Positions 7,767 through 15,572 of a stretch of DNA of 64,000 nt are shown one piece after another. The notes under the pieces are model-generated. The model saw nothing but the letters and a program-made list of their open reading frames with translations. It ran no database searches and had not been told where the DNA came from. The translations under genes were made by a program, and so were the position numbers. The DNA is from Streptomyces sp. HUAS ZL42 (GTDB lineage Bacteria; Actinomycetota; Actinomycetes; Streptomycetales; Streptomycetaceae). The stretch covers positions 5,925,001 through 5,989,000 of the forward strand of contig NZ_CP160403.1 of assembly GCF_040782645.1 (NCBI RefSeq). Reading direction: 5' to 3'. Within the stretch, counting starts at the first letter, position 1. Every line of letters begins with the position of its first letter.

Positions 7767-8752
7767 GCGAGTTGACAGTGGAGAGTGCGTTCATCGACGT
7801 CGACCGCCTCGAGAAGGTGTTCGACGTGCGCAAGAAGAGTGGCTTCCTGAAGCGGGAGCGGCGGCAGGTGCGGGCGGTCGACTCGATCTCCTTCACCGTG
7901 GCGCGCGGTGAGATGGTCGGCTACATCGGGCCGAACGGTGCGGGCAAGTCGACGACCATCAAGATGCTGACGGGCATCCTGACGCCGAGCGGCGGCCGGC
8001 TGCGGGTGGCGGGCATCGATCCGTCCCGTGAGCGCACCCGCCTCGCGCATCGCATCGGCGTGGTGTTCGGGCAGCGTACGACGCTGTGGTGGGACCTGCC
8101 GCTGCTCGACTCGTACCGGCTGATGCACCGCATGTACCGCATCCCGGACGCCCGTTACCGCGAGAACCTCGACCGCCTCGTCGAACTCCTCGACTTGGCC
8201 GCCCTGTTGGATGTCCCCGTACGGCAGCTGTCGCTCGGACAGCGGATGCGCGGCGACATCGCGGCGGCGCTGCTGCACGACCCCGAGGTGCTGTACCTCG
8301 ACGAGCCGACGATCGGCCTGGACGTCGTCTCCAAGGCCAGGGTGCGGGAGTTCCTGCGGGAGCTCAACGCCGAGCGCGGTACGACGGTGCTGCTGACCAC
8401 GCACGACCTGCAGGACATCGAGCAGTTGTGCTCACGCGTGATGGTCATCGACCACGGACGCCTGATGTACGACGGTCCGCTCGTCGGCCTGCACGAGGCG
8501 GGGGAGAGCGAGCGGACCCTGGTGGTGGACCTGGAGCGGGAGCTGCCGCCGATCGAGGTGCCGTCGGCGCGGGTGGTGAAGGTGGAGGGGCCGCGGCAGT
8601 GGCTGGCCTTCCCGGCGGGAGAGTCGGCGGCACCGCTGGTGGCGCGGGTCGCCGCGGAGTATCCACTGGTGGATCTCTCGGTGCGGGAGCCGGACATCGA
8701 GGCGGTGATCGCCAAAATGTACGCGGAGAAGGCTGAGAGAGCGGTCTCGTAG
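7763..8752 (+). CDS. ABC transporter ATP-binding protein of the ABC-2 exporter
   Basis: Energises the two permeases encoded just upstream. Read from TTG at 7763, which overlaps the preceding stop (TTGA) and has CAGGAG nine bases upstream; GTG at 7778 is the alternative. About 329 residues. Walker A GPNGAGKST, Q-loop in GVVFGQRTTLWWDLP, signature LSLGQRMRGDIAAAL (LSxGQ), Walker B VLYLDEPTIGLD and the H-switch TTHDLQDIE are all intact. After the nucleotide-binding domain comes an about 80-residue C-terminal regulatory domain, as in DrrA/NatA-like exporters. Tight spacing with the permeases supports one three-gene operon. Confidence 0.95.
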   Translation: MSELTVESAFIDVDRLEKVFDVRKKSGFLKRERRQVRAVDSISFTVARGEMVGYIGPNGAGKSTTIKMLTGILTPSGGRLRVAGIDPSRERTRLAHRIGVVFGQRTTLWWDLPLLDSYRLMHRMYRIPDARYRENLDRLVELLDLAALLDVPVRQLSLGQRMRGDIAAALLHDPEVLYLDEPTIGLDVVSKARVREFLRELNAERGTTVLLTTHDLQDIEQLCSRVMVIDHGRLMYDGPLVGLHEAGESERTLVVDLERELPPIEVPSARVVKVEGPRQWLAFPAGESAAPLVARVAAEYPLVDLSVREPDIEAVIAKMYAEKAERAVS

Positions 8753-8785
8753 CCGTCCTCCGGGGGAACTCGTAGGCTGCTGTCC

Positions 8786-9595
8786 ATGACCGACGATGCT
8801 CCGGAACTGCGTGCCTCCGACGCCGATCGTGAACGAGTTGCCGAGGTCCTGCGGGACGCCCTGGCGGAGGGGCGTCTCGACATGGAGGAGTTCGAGGAGC
8901 GGCTGGACGCGACGTACAAGGCGCGTACGTACGGGGAGCTGGCGCCGATCACCCGGGACCTGCCGGTCGGCGGGGTCGCCCCGCCCTCCGTGAGCATGGT
9001 CAAGGAGCCTGAGGGCGACGGGAGGTGGGCGTCGCGGATCGTCGGCGGCGAGGGGTCGTCGTCGTGGGCGGTCGCCGTCATGTCCGGGTTCCAGCGCAAG
9101 GGACGCTGGACCGTGCCGCGGCGGTTCAACTGCTTCGCCTTCTGGGGCGGCGGGGAGCTCGACCTGCGCGAGGCGAACTTCGCGGACCGTGAGGTCGAGA
9201 TCAACGTCGTCGCGATCATGGGTGGGGCCAACATCATCGTGCCGCCCGGCGTCGAGGTCGTGGTACGCGGCATCGGCATCATGGGCGGCTTCGACCACAG
9301 TGAGGCGGGCGTTCCGGGGGATCCGGGCGCGCCAAGGGTGATCGTGACCGGGTTCGCCTTCTGGGGCGGGGTCGGCATCGACCGGAAGCCGACGAAGGCC
9401 GAGCGGCTGCGGCAGCGGGAGGAACGCCGCCAGGACAAGCTGGACCGGAAGGCGGCGCGGAGGGAACTCCACGAGTCGATCCGTCACGACACGCACGAGG
9501 CTCACCGCAGGATGCTGGAGGATCATCGGGAGTTGAGGCGGGAACGGCGCGAGGAACGCGGGGAAGAGCGGGACAGACGGCGGCACGGGGAGTAG
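8786..9595 (+). CDS. DUF1707 protein with LiaF-like C-terminal domain
   Basis: A 269-residue soluble-looking protein. Residues about 8-60 match DUF1707, ELRASDADRERVAEVLRDAL then GRLDMEEFEERLDATYKARTYGEL, a short SHOCT-like helical domain. The middle (about 90-195) contains three repeats of a beta-type pattern, FWGGGELDLREANF, IMGGANIIVPPGVEV and IMGGFDHSE, like the cell-wall-active antibiotic response domain of LiaF/VraT. The last 75 residues are extremely charged (RRxER, EERGEERDRRRH) and probably helical. It follows the ABC operon by 33 bp, so it may be co-transcribed. A role in envelope stress sensing is an inference from family. Confidence 0.88.
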   Translation: MTDDAPELRASDADRERVAEVLRDALAEGRLDMEEFEERLDATYKARTYGELAPITRDLPVGGVAPPSVSMVKEPEGDGRWASRIVGGEGSSSWAVAVMSGFQRKGRWTVPRRFNCFAFWGGGELDLREANFADREVEINVVAIMGGANIIVPPGVEVVVRGIGIMGGFDHSEAGVPGDPGAPRVIVTGFAFWGGVGIDRKPTKAERLRQREERRQDKLDRKAARRELHESIRHDTHEAHRRMLEDHRELRRERREERGEERDRRRHGE

Positions 9596-9640
9596 TTCCG
9601 GTCAGTCCGCGGGCATGCGTGCCCCTGAAACCGACGCACA

Positions 9641-10972
9641 CTACAACTCCGCCGGCACCGCCCCCTCCAGCCGCTCCAAGTCGAACGCCTCCGCCATCTC
9701 CCGATACCCCTTGTCACTGGGATGCAGATGGTCCCCGGAGTCGTAGTCCGACCGCAGCCGCCGCGGATCGTACGGATCCCGCAACGCCTCGTCGAAGTCG
9801 ACCACCGTGTCGAACACCCGCCCTGCCCGGATTTCCCCGTTGATCGTCTGCCGGACGGCTTCCCGCCCCGCCGTGTACCCCCGATGCCCCCCGAACGGCA
9901 TCAGCGTCGCCCCGACGACCCTGATCCCCCGCGCATGGGCCTGCCGCACCAGCGTGCGCAGACCGTCGAGGATCCGGTCCGGGTCGGCCGTCCGAGTGCT
10001 GCGCAGGATGTCGTTGACGCCGAGATCGACGACGACGACCTTGACGTTCGTACGGCCGAGCACGTCCCGTGAGAAGCGGTTGAGGCCGCTGGGATTGTCG
10101 GCGGGCCGTCCCCGCCCGTCGGCCAGGACGCGGTTCCCGCTGATGCCCTCGTTGACGACGCTGTAGCGGGGCACGTCAGCGCCGTCCTCGACGGCGGTGC
10201 GCAGCCGCCGCGCGAGGACGTCCGTCCAGCGGCTGTCGGCGCCCATGGTGGAGGTGATGCCGTCGGTGAGCGAGTCGCCGAGGGCGACGAGGGTGCCGTC
10301 GGACTCGTTGCTCAGCACGTCCACCGCGGTCAGGTACCGCCAGTACTCGACCTTCTCGGTGTACGCGGTCGCGCTCACGTCCTCGGTGCGGTCGCCCTCG
10401 GCGACGTAGCTGATCTGCCGGGCGTGGCGGTGGTAGGTGACCGGCCCGGAACGGGTGGGGGAGTACGTGGTGACCAGCACGTCGCTGTCGCGCGGGATCA
10501 GGATGCGCACCGCGTCGCTGGTCACCTGCTGTCCGGCCGGGATGACGACCATGGTGGCGCCGCCGAAGGTGAGCCGCCGCATGCTGTCCGTGGCCGCGGC
10601 CGCGGTGTCGTCGTCGACGGCCACCGCTATGGACGCGTGCGTGAGGGTGAGGGGCTGGGCGCCGTAGAGATTGGACAGCGTGATCCGGGCACTCGTGCCT
10701 CCGACGCCCAGGTGCACGAGGTTGCGCACGGACAGGCCCGCCAGGCCGTTCGTCTCGGTGTCCGGCTCGGCGCCCGAGGGGGACGCCGACCAGGCGCCGA
10801 CCCAGACGCCGGTGGAGACCGGGGCGGCGGAGCCGTACGGGGTGCGGGGCGCGGCGAGGGCGTCCGCGCGGCGTCCGTCGTCGACGGTGACTCCGGCGTA
10901 TATGGCGGCGGAAAGACCCACGATCAGGGCGACGAGCGCGGCCAGCAGGGCATAACCGTGACGCTTGGTCAT
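9641..10972 (-). CDS. Secreted SGNH/GDSL-family hydrolase
   Basis: A 443-residue extracytoplasmic esterase or lipase-like enzyme. Residues 8-27 form a signal anchor or signal peptide. The C-terminal half holds the SGNH blocks: GDSLTDG (nucleophile Ser), the block II Gly in SGNRV, GVND in block III (LGVNDIL) and DHLHPSDKGY in block V with Asp and His of the triad. The N-terminal 170 residues form a beta-rich domain with WVGAWSASPSGAE at its start, a layout seen in actinobacterial SGNH hydrolases. The substrate is unknown; acetylated polysaccharides or lipids are both possible. It is transcribed away from the DUF445 gene, with a 160-bp intergenic region holding three copies of CAGGAGT or its complement. 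Confidence 0.92.
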   Translation of the reverse strand: MTKRHGYALLAALVALIVGLSAAIYAGVTVDDGRRADALAAPRTPYGSAAPVSTGVWVGAWSASPSGAEPDTETNGLAGLSVRNLVHLGVGGTSARITLSNLYGAQPLTLTHASIAVAVDDDTAAAATDSMRRLTFGGATMVVIPAGQQVTSDAVRILIPRDSDVLVTTYSPTRSGPVTYHRHARQISYVAEGDRTEDVSATAYTEKVEYWRYLTAVDVLSNESDGTLVALGDSLTDGITSTMGADSRWTDVLARRLRTAVEDGADVPRYSVVNEGISGNRVLADGRGRPADNPSGLNRFSRDVLGRTNVKVVVVDLGVNDILRSTRTADPDRILDGLRTLVRQAHARGIRVVGATLMPFGGHRGYTAGREAVRQTINGEIRAGRVFDTVVDFDEALRDPYDPRRLRSDYDSGDHLHPSDKGYREMAEAFDLERLEGAVPAEL

Positions 10973-11023
10973 GCGGGTGCGTGTCTCCTCGGACGGAAAG
11001 GAGCCCCTGGCTCCGGAACAGTG

Positions 11024-11087
11024 CAGGAGTTCACCCTTGATCTCCCCGTTTTACAGACGCCGGGAACTCCTGTTCCGTTCCAGGAGT
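11024..11087. promoter_or_regulatory. Repeated CAGGAGT motifs in divergent promoter region
   Basis: CAGGAGT occurs at 11024 and 11081, and its complement ACTCCTG at 11066; the last two form a 7-bp inverted repeat around an 8-nt spacer. GGAAC...GTTCC is nested at 11063-11076. The cluster lies between the divergent SGNH hydrolase and DUF445 genes and could be a shared operator. No regulator is known for it. Confidence 0.35.
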
Positions 11088-11134
11088 CGGTCAGGAAGGG
11101 ACAATGTGTGCGGGATCACCGAACGGGTGGAGCA

Positions 11135-12448
11135 ATGGAACGTACCGAAGCGGTAGCACCGGACGGGGCAACGTCCCGTCGCGCCATGACCTCCTTCACC
11201 CCGGCCGACGAGGAGCGGCAGCGCGGGGTGCGCCGTATGAAACTCACGGCGACCGGGCTGCTGCTGTTCGTGGCCCTGGTGTACGTCCTCGCCAAGTGGG
11301 CCTCGGGCACAGGTGCCGGCACCTGGGCGGACTACGTCGCCGCGGCGGCCGAGGCCGGCATGGTCGGCGCGCTCGCCGACTGGTTCGCGGTCACCGCCCT
11401 TTTCCGCCACCCCCTCGGCCTGCCCATCCCGCACACCGCGATCATCCCCAACAAGAAGGACCAGCTGGGCGTCTCCCTGGGTGAGTTCGTCGGCGAGAAC
11501 TTCCTCTCCGAGGACGTCGTACGGCAGCGGCTGCGGGCCGTCGGCATCGGCAGCCGGCTGGGCGCGTGGCTGGCGCAGCCCGAGCACGCGGACCGGGTGA
11601 CGGCAGAGCTGGCCACCGCGTTGCGCGGTGCGCTGACGGTGCTGCGCGACTCCGACGTCCAGGCGGTGGTCGGCGAGGCGATCACCCGCCGCGCCGACGC
11701 GCAGGAGATCGCGCCCGGCATCGGCAAGATGCTGGAGAAGATCGTCGCGGATGGCGGCCACAAACGGGTCGTGGACCTGATCGTCACGCGGGCGCACGAC
11801 TGGCTGGTCCTGCATGACGAGCAGGTCATGGACGCGATCGAGACCGGCGCCCCCGGCTGGACCCCGCGGTTCGTCGACAGGAGGGTCGGCGAGCGGGTCT
11901 ACAAGGAGCTGTTGCGGTTCGCCGCCGAGATCCGCGACATGCCCTCCCACCCGGCCCGCGGCGCCCTCGACCGCTTCCTCACCGACTTCGCCTCCGACCT
12001 GCAGTCCGACACGGACACGCGGGCGCGGATCGAACGGCTCAAGGGCGACGTACTCGGCCGTGGCGAGGTCCAGGACATGATCGCCTCCGCCTGGACCGCC
12101 GTACGCTCCATGATCGTGTCGGCGGCGGAGGACGAACGCAGCGAGCTGCGCATGCGGGTGCGGGCCTCGCTGCTGTCGCTGGGCGCGAGGATGGCCTCCG
12201 AGCCGAAGATCCAGGGGAAGGTCGACAGCTGGGTCGAGGGCGCGGCGGTCCACGTGGTGACGACCTACCGCAAGGAGATCACCTCCCTCATCACCGACAC
12301 GGTGGCGAGCTGGGACCCCGAGCACACCACCCGCAAGATCGAGGCCAACATCGGCCGTGACCTGCAGTTCATCCGGATCAACGGCACGGTGGTGGGTTCA
12401 CTGGCGGGGTTGCTGATCTACACGGTGTCGCGGGGGCTGGGGGCGTAG
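11135..12448 (+). CDS. DUF445 family membrane-associated protein
   Basis: A 437-residue protein from ATG 11135 (GGTGGAG upstream). Residues about 38-57 form the first membrane segment; GMVGALADWFAVTALFRHPLGLPIPHTAIIPNKK follows (in part), the DUF445 hallmark. The long central part is amphipathic helical, with ENFLSEDVVRQRL, and there is a C-terminal membrane segment INGTVVGSLAGLLIYTVSR. DUF445 proteins (YjiN/YheB types) have no settled function; the fold suggests membrane tethering. It stands alone on its strand. Confidence 0.93.
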   Translation: MERTEAVAPDGATSRRAMTSFTPADEERQRGVRRMKLTATGLLLFVALVYVLAKWASGTGAGTWADYVAAAAEAGMVGALADWFAVTALFRHPLGLPIPHTAIIPNKKDQLGVSLGEFVGENFLSEDVVRQRLRAVGIGSRLGAWLAQPEHADRVTAELATALRGALTVLRDSDVQAVVGEAITRRADAQEIAPGIGKMLEKIVADGGHKRVVDLIVTRAHDWLVLHDEQVMDAIETGAPGWTPRFVDRRVGERVYKELLRFAAEIRDMPSHPARGALDRFLTDFASDLQSDTDTRARIERLKGDVLGRGEVQDMIASAWTAVRSMIVSAAEDERSELRMRVRASLLSLGARMASEPKIQGKVDSWVEGAAVHVVTTYRKEITSLITDTVASWDPEHTTRKIEANIGRDLQFIRINGTVVGSLAGLLIYTVSRGLGA

Positions 12449-12545
12449 AGCGGCGGCGCACGCCCGGCACGGTGGGCACACGCCCGGCACCCCGTGAGCG
12501 CCGGGCTGCGCGACCCACCCCGCGCCCACACCTGCTCGCGGCTCC

Positions 12546-14018
12546 CTACTCAGCCCCGTCGCGCCGCACCCTGTCCCGGCGCCGCAGCAGAACCAGCCCC
12601 CCGCCCACCGCCATGATCCCCGCCGCAGCGCCCAAGACAATGCCCTCACCGGGACCGGTGGCGGCGAGGTCGCCGCCCTTCGCGGAGGAGGAGGCCGAGG
12701 CGGACGCGACGGCGGACGGAGTTCCGCCCGTCTGCGTCCGCGGATCCGAGCCCCCGGCGGAAGCCACCGGGCTCGGCGCCGCAGCCGGGTCCTTCGCCTT
12801 GTCCCGCGTGAACGCCAGCGTGCCGAACCCCAACTGGTCGTACCCCCCACTGTTGGGCCCGTAGTCCCCACCCCCACCCTCGGGCGCAGCCTTCGCGGCC
12901 GCCCGGGTGAGATACGACGCGTCCAGCCCGCGCCGCTTCGTGTAGTGGTTGGCGATCATCGCCCAGATCGGCCGGGTCATGTTCGGATCGACGCCCGCGG
13001 CGTCGGTGGCGGTCTCGGTCCCGGACCACCCCCCGATCGCACCCTTCTTCCGCGTGTTGGCGGTGTACGACACATCCCCGCCGAGCGTCCACTTCGCCAC
13101 GTACTGCGCCCCCTTGAGGAAGCGGCTGTCGTCGTAGCCGTACAGATCGATGCCCTGGTTCCAGGCCATCTCGCAGAACGTGCCCATCAGGCCCACGCCG
13201 AGCAGCGCATGCCCCTGATCGCGCCCGGCCTCGAGCCACTCCGCGAGCCCGTCGTCGTGCACGACGGGGATCGCGTTCTTGACCGAGCCGAGACCTGCGC
13301 CGTGCTTGAAGTACTCGACGGCGCGCTCGACCTTCGCCTCGTCGTCGCAGAAGATCCCGGTGGCCAGGACGCAGGCCATCGCGGTCAGGTCCCAGTTGGT
13401 CCAGTAGTTGGTGATGACCGCGCCGTTGTGGTTGGCGAGGAAGCTCTCGCTGATCGGACAGAAAACGTCGAGCAGCATCTTCCGGAACCGCTCGAACTCG
13501 AAGTCGTCGCGGTCGCGGACGAGTTCGGCGGCGTTGGCGATCTGGTACCCGTACAGACCGGCCGCGAGGAACCGGTCGGCCGAGCCCTGCAGCGACGTCA
13601 GCTTCGCCGACCAGGCGTTGAGGATCGCGACGGCCGTGTCGGCGTGGGCGGTGTCGCCGGTGACGTGGTAGCGCAGGCCGTTCTGGTAGGCGGCGTGCAC
13701 GTCGTTGTAGAGGATCGCGTAGTTCTGGGGGCTGCCCGCGCCCCGGTACACGGTGGCCTGCGGGTTGGCCGTCCAGCCGCTCTGCGAGTGCCGGTTGGCG
13801 GTGAGCTTGGCGACGCCCGCGGTGTAGGGCGAGGCGCCGGCCTTCACCTTGGCGGCCATGCGGGCGAGGTCGGCGCTGGTGTGCAGCAGGCCGGGGTGCG
13901 CGAAGCCGGTACCGGCCGCGGCGGCGGGGCTCGGGGAGACGGCCGTACCGATGCCGACGGCTCCGGCTGCCGCACCCGCGGCCTTCAGCATGCTTCGTCG
14001 GCTGATCTGTCGTGTCAC
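12546..14018 (-). CDS. Alginate-lyase-like secreted protein with LAATG sorting signal
   Basis: About 490 residues from GTG 14018, with GAGG ten bases upstream; an in-frame TTG 15 bp earlier is less likely. The N-terminus QISRRSMLKAAG is a twin-arginine signal with Ala-rich h-region and cleavage near AAAAG. The body resembles the alginate_lyase (PL5-like helical toroid) family: HPGLLHTSADLARM, NYAILYNDVHAAYQNGLRYHVTGD, WTNWDLTAMACVLATGIFCDD and HDDGLAEWLEAGRDQGHALLGVG. The C-terminus has a Pro/Ala/Ser/Thr linker, LAATG, a hydrophobic segment and RRRDRVRRD, a class E sortase signal, so the enzyme is probably wall-anchored. The uronic acid substrate is not shown by sequence. The sortase at 30913 is a candidate partner. 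Confidence 0.88.
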   Translation of the reverse strand: MTRQISRRSMLKAAGAAAGAVGIGTAVSPSPAAAAGTGFAHPGLLHTSADLARMAAKVKAGASPYTAGVAKLTANRHSQSGWTANPQATVYRGAGSPQNYAILYNDVHAAYQNGLRYHVTGDTAHADTAVAILNAWSAKLTSLQGSADRFLAAGLYGYQIANAAELVRDRDDFEFERFRKMLLDVFCPISESFLANHNGAVITNYWTNWDLTAMACVLATGIFCDDEAKVERAVEYFKHGAGLGSVKNAIPVVHDDGLAEWLEAGRDQGHALLGVGLMGTFCEMAWNQGIDLYGYDDSRFLKGAQYVAKWTLGGDVSYTANTRKKGAIGGWSGTETATDAAGVDPNMTRPIWAMIANHYTKRRGLDASYLTRAAAKAAPEGGGGDYGPNSGGYDQLGFGTLAFTRDKAKDPAAAPSPVASAGGSDPRTQTGGTPSAVASASASSSAKGGDLAATGPGEGIVLGAAAGIMAVGGGLVLLRRRDRVRRDGAE

Positions 14019-14149
14019 GTCTTCGTACCTCAACGTCGTAAGTCGTGTGCCTCGGGCGGGGGACGGAGAGGAGACGTGCGGGGGCCGCAGCCGATAACAA
14101 AAACTGAGCGACCGTCGAGTCGTCCGTCGAGTGTGAGGAGCGGTACGCC

Positions 14150-14518
14150 ATGACTGTCCGAAGGATCGTCCCCGACATCCAGGTCGACTCGGAGAGTGCG
14201 ATGGACACGAGCCGCGCCTTCTACGGCCGGCTCGGTTTCGAGGAGGTGATGCACCTGGGATGGGTGATGACTCTGGCCTCTCCCGGCAACCCCACCGCCC
14301 AGATCAGCTTCTTCACCGAGGAGCGCACCGCGCCCGTCGTCCCCGACCTGAGCGTGGAGGTCGAGGACGTCGACGCGGTGTACGCGCAGGTGGTGGCATC
14401 GGGCGCGGAGGTCGTACGGGAACTGCGGGACGAGGAGTGGGGCGTACGCCGCTTCTTCGTACGCGACCCGAACGGGAGGGTGGTGAACGTGCTGGCGCAC
14501 GTCACGCCCCCGTCGTAG
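14150..14518 (+). CDS. Glyoxalase/VOC superfamily protein
   Basis: A 122-residue single vicinal-oxygen-chelate module with the usual beta-alpha-beta-beta-beta repeats: IVPDIQVDSESAMDTSRAFYGRLGFEEV in the first half and VEDVDAVYAQVVASGAEVVRELRDEEWGVRRFFVRDPNG in the second. A metal ligand pattern is weak, which is common among small VOC proteins that bind toxic compounds rather than catalyse. It stands alone. Substrate unknown. Confidence 0.9.
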   Translation: MTVRRIVPDIQVDSESAMDTSRAFYGRLGFEEVMHLGWVMTLASPGNPTAQISFFTEERTAPVVPDLSVEVEDVDAVYAQVVASGAEVVRELRDEEWGVRRFFVRDPNGRVVNVLAHVTPPS

Positions 14519-14639
14519 ACCCCGGCCGCACGTTCATCAACACCGTCACCTTCGCCCACCGCAGGTTGAACACCCCGGTGAACATGGCGAGTTGCACGGT
14601 CGCCCGCCGAGTCCCGCCCCGCTCCGGGAACGCATCCTG

Positions 14640-14820
14640 CCGGGGCAGGTCCAGGGCGGCCAGGACGACACCGCGGCCCCCGCGGGCATGAGCACCCGCC
14701 CCCTCAACCGCCACTTTCGCGACCAGACGGGCACGACGCCCCCGCAGTGGCTGCACCGGGCGCGGGTGCGGCGCGCACAGTACCCCCCCCGGAGACGACC
14801 GCGTACCAGAAAAGGAGCGG
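14640..14820 (+). pseudogene. AraC-family regulator remnant
   Basis: Around 14688-14786 the frame reads MSTRPLNRHFRDQTG then TTPPQWLHRARVRRAQ, the second helix-turn-helix of a GlxA-like AraC regulator. It then shifts frame at a run of eight C (14783-14792), where the expected continuation LLETT-like ETTAYQ is in another frame. Neither the sensory domain nor a start codon is present. The upstream 14519-14640 encodes no recognised protein in any frame; on the minus strand it reads FTGVFNLRWAKVTVLMNVRPG, which may be the end of another lost gene. The remnant is followed directly by a decayed repeat end. Confidence 0.6.
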
Positions 14821-14832
14821 TGCCTCATCAGC

Positions 14833-14878
14833 GCAGATGGGCGTGGCACGCCCCGTGTCCGGCATGATCCGCCGGACA
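14833..14878. repeat. Decayed right end of the MITE-like repeat found at 43235
   Basis: Bases 14833-14878 match the right end of the element at 43235-43422: the shared pieces include GCAGATGGGCGTG and GGCATGATCCGCCGGAC, with mismatches between them. The outer end is altered (GGACACG instead of GGACAGGCCCC) and no left end is seen within 200 bp. It is best read as a partial, degraded copy. Confidence 0.6.
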
Positions 14879-14887
14879 CGCCACAGC

Positions 14888-15190
14888 TCACGCCCGCCGG
14901 TCGGCGACCGCCCACGACGCCAGCGCGACGGCCCCCGCCACGCCGAACACCGACGGCCAGGCGCCCACCTTCTTCGCGAGCGGATGGGACCCGGCGAAGG
15001 CGGCGACGTACGCCGCGGTCAGCGCCCCCGCGGCCTTCCCGCCCGCCCGCTGCTTCCACTGCTGCGCTGCCGCGGCCCCCGCGACGGCCAGCACGGCCCC
15101 GCCGAGCTGCCGCTTCTTCGTCCAGCGGGCCACCCCGTAGCCGCCGACGAGCCCGCCCGCGGCGATCACCGAGCTGGGAACCTTCGCCAT
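14888..15190 (-). CDS. Small membrane protein, Ala-rich
   Basis: A 100-residue protein starting MAKVPSSV at 15190, preceded by GAGGAGGAAG, an excellent ribosome site; longer frames upstream were rejected. It has up to four short hydrophobic segments (about 6-20, 27-42, 52-66, 78-95) separated by Lys/Arg clusters such as RWTKKRQLGG and QQWKQRAGG. Conserved hypothetical membrane proteins of this size are common in Streptomyces. No functional motif is visible. Confidence 0.75.
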   Translation of the reverse strand: MAKVPSSVIAAGGLVGGYGVARWTKKRQLGGAVLAVAGAAAAQQWKQRAGGKAAGALTAAYVAAFAGSHPLAKKVGAWPSVFGVAGAVALASWAVADRRA

Positions 15191-15572
15191 GACTTCCTCC
15201 TCGTGGTCGGCTACGAGGCTAACGCTCCCGCGGGCGGTCGGACGGAGCCGGCCCGGCCCTGACCTGCCGCGGCGGACGGGAGAGCATTCCCTGGGCGGCC
15301 GTCCCGGATCACCTGCCGCACCCTGCTGCTCCGGGGCGAGCGCGGCACGATGTCCCCCTCGGAGGCAGCCGACAGGCAAACCCGCCGCCCCTCCACGCAC
15401 ATCACGGTCGTGCCGAACGCGGGGCACGACGCCCATCTGGACCAACCGGATCGCCTCCATGGGGCGATCAAGGCCTTCCACCCCTAACGTGGTCCCTGGG
15501 CAGGCACGCCAGAGACTCCATGGATTCCAGGCGATTCCATGGATCCCAGTGATCGAACCGCCTGGGGGACAT
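15191..15572. other. 380-bp intergenic region upstream of the glycosyltransferase
   Basis: Holds the divergent promoters of the small membrane protein and the family 2 glycosyltransferase. No convincing ORF is seen: an in-frame extension of the glycosyltransferase exists but has irregular codon use and no start. The only clear structure is the 14-bp direct repeat at 15517-15549. Confidence 0.6.
15517..15549. repeat. 14-bp direct repeat, likely operator
   Basis: TCCATGGATTCCAG at 15517 and TCCATGGATCCCAG at 15536, one mismatch, 19 bp apart start to start, about two helical turns. Each contains the palindrome CCATGG. They lie 24-56 bp before the GTG of the glycosyltransferase gene. Confidence 0.5.

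Noticed and set aside
15191..15572. Upstream extension of the glycosyltransferase by about 128 codons
   Set aside because: Irregular codon use, no start with a ribosome site and it contains the direct repeats likely to be regulatory.
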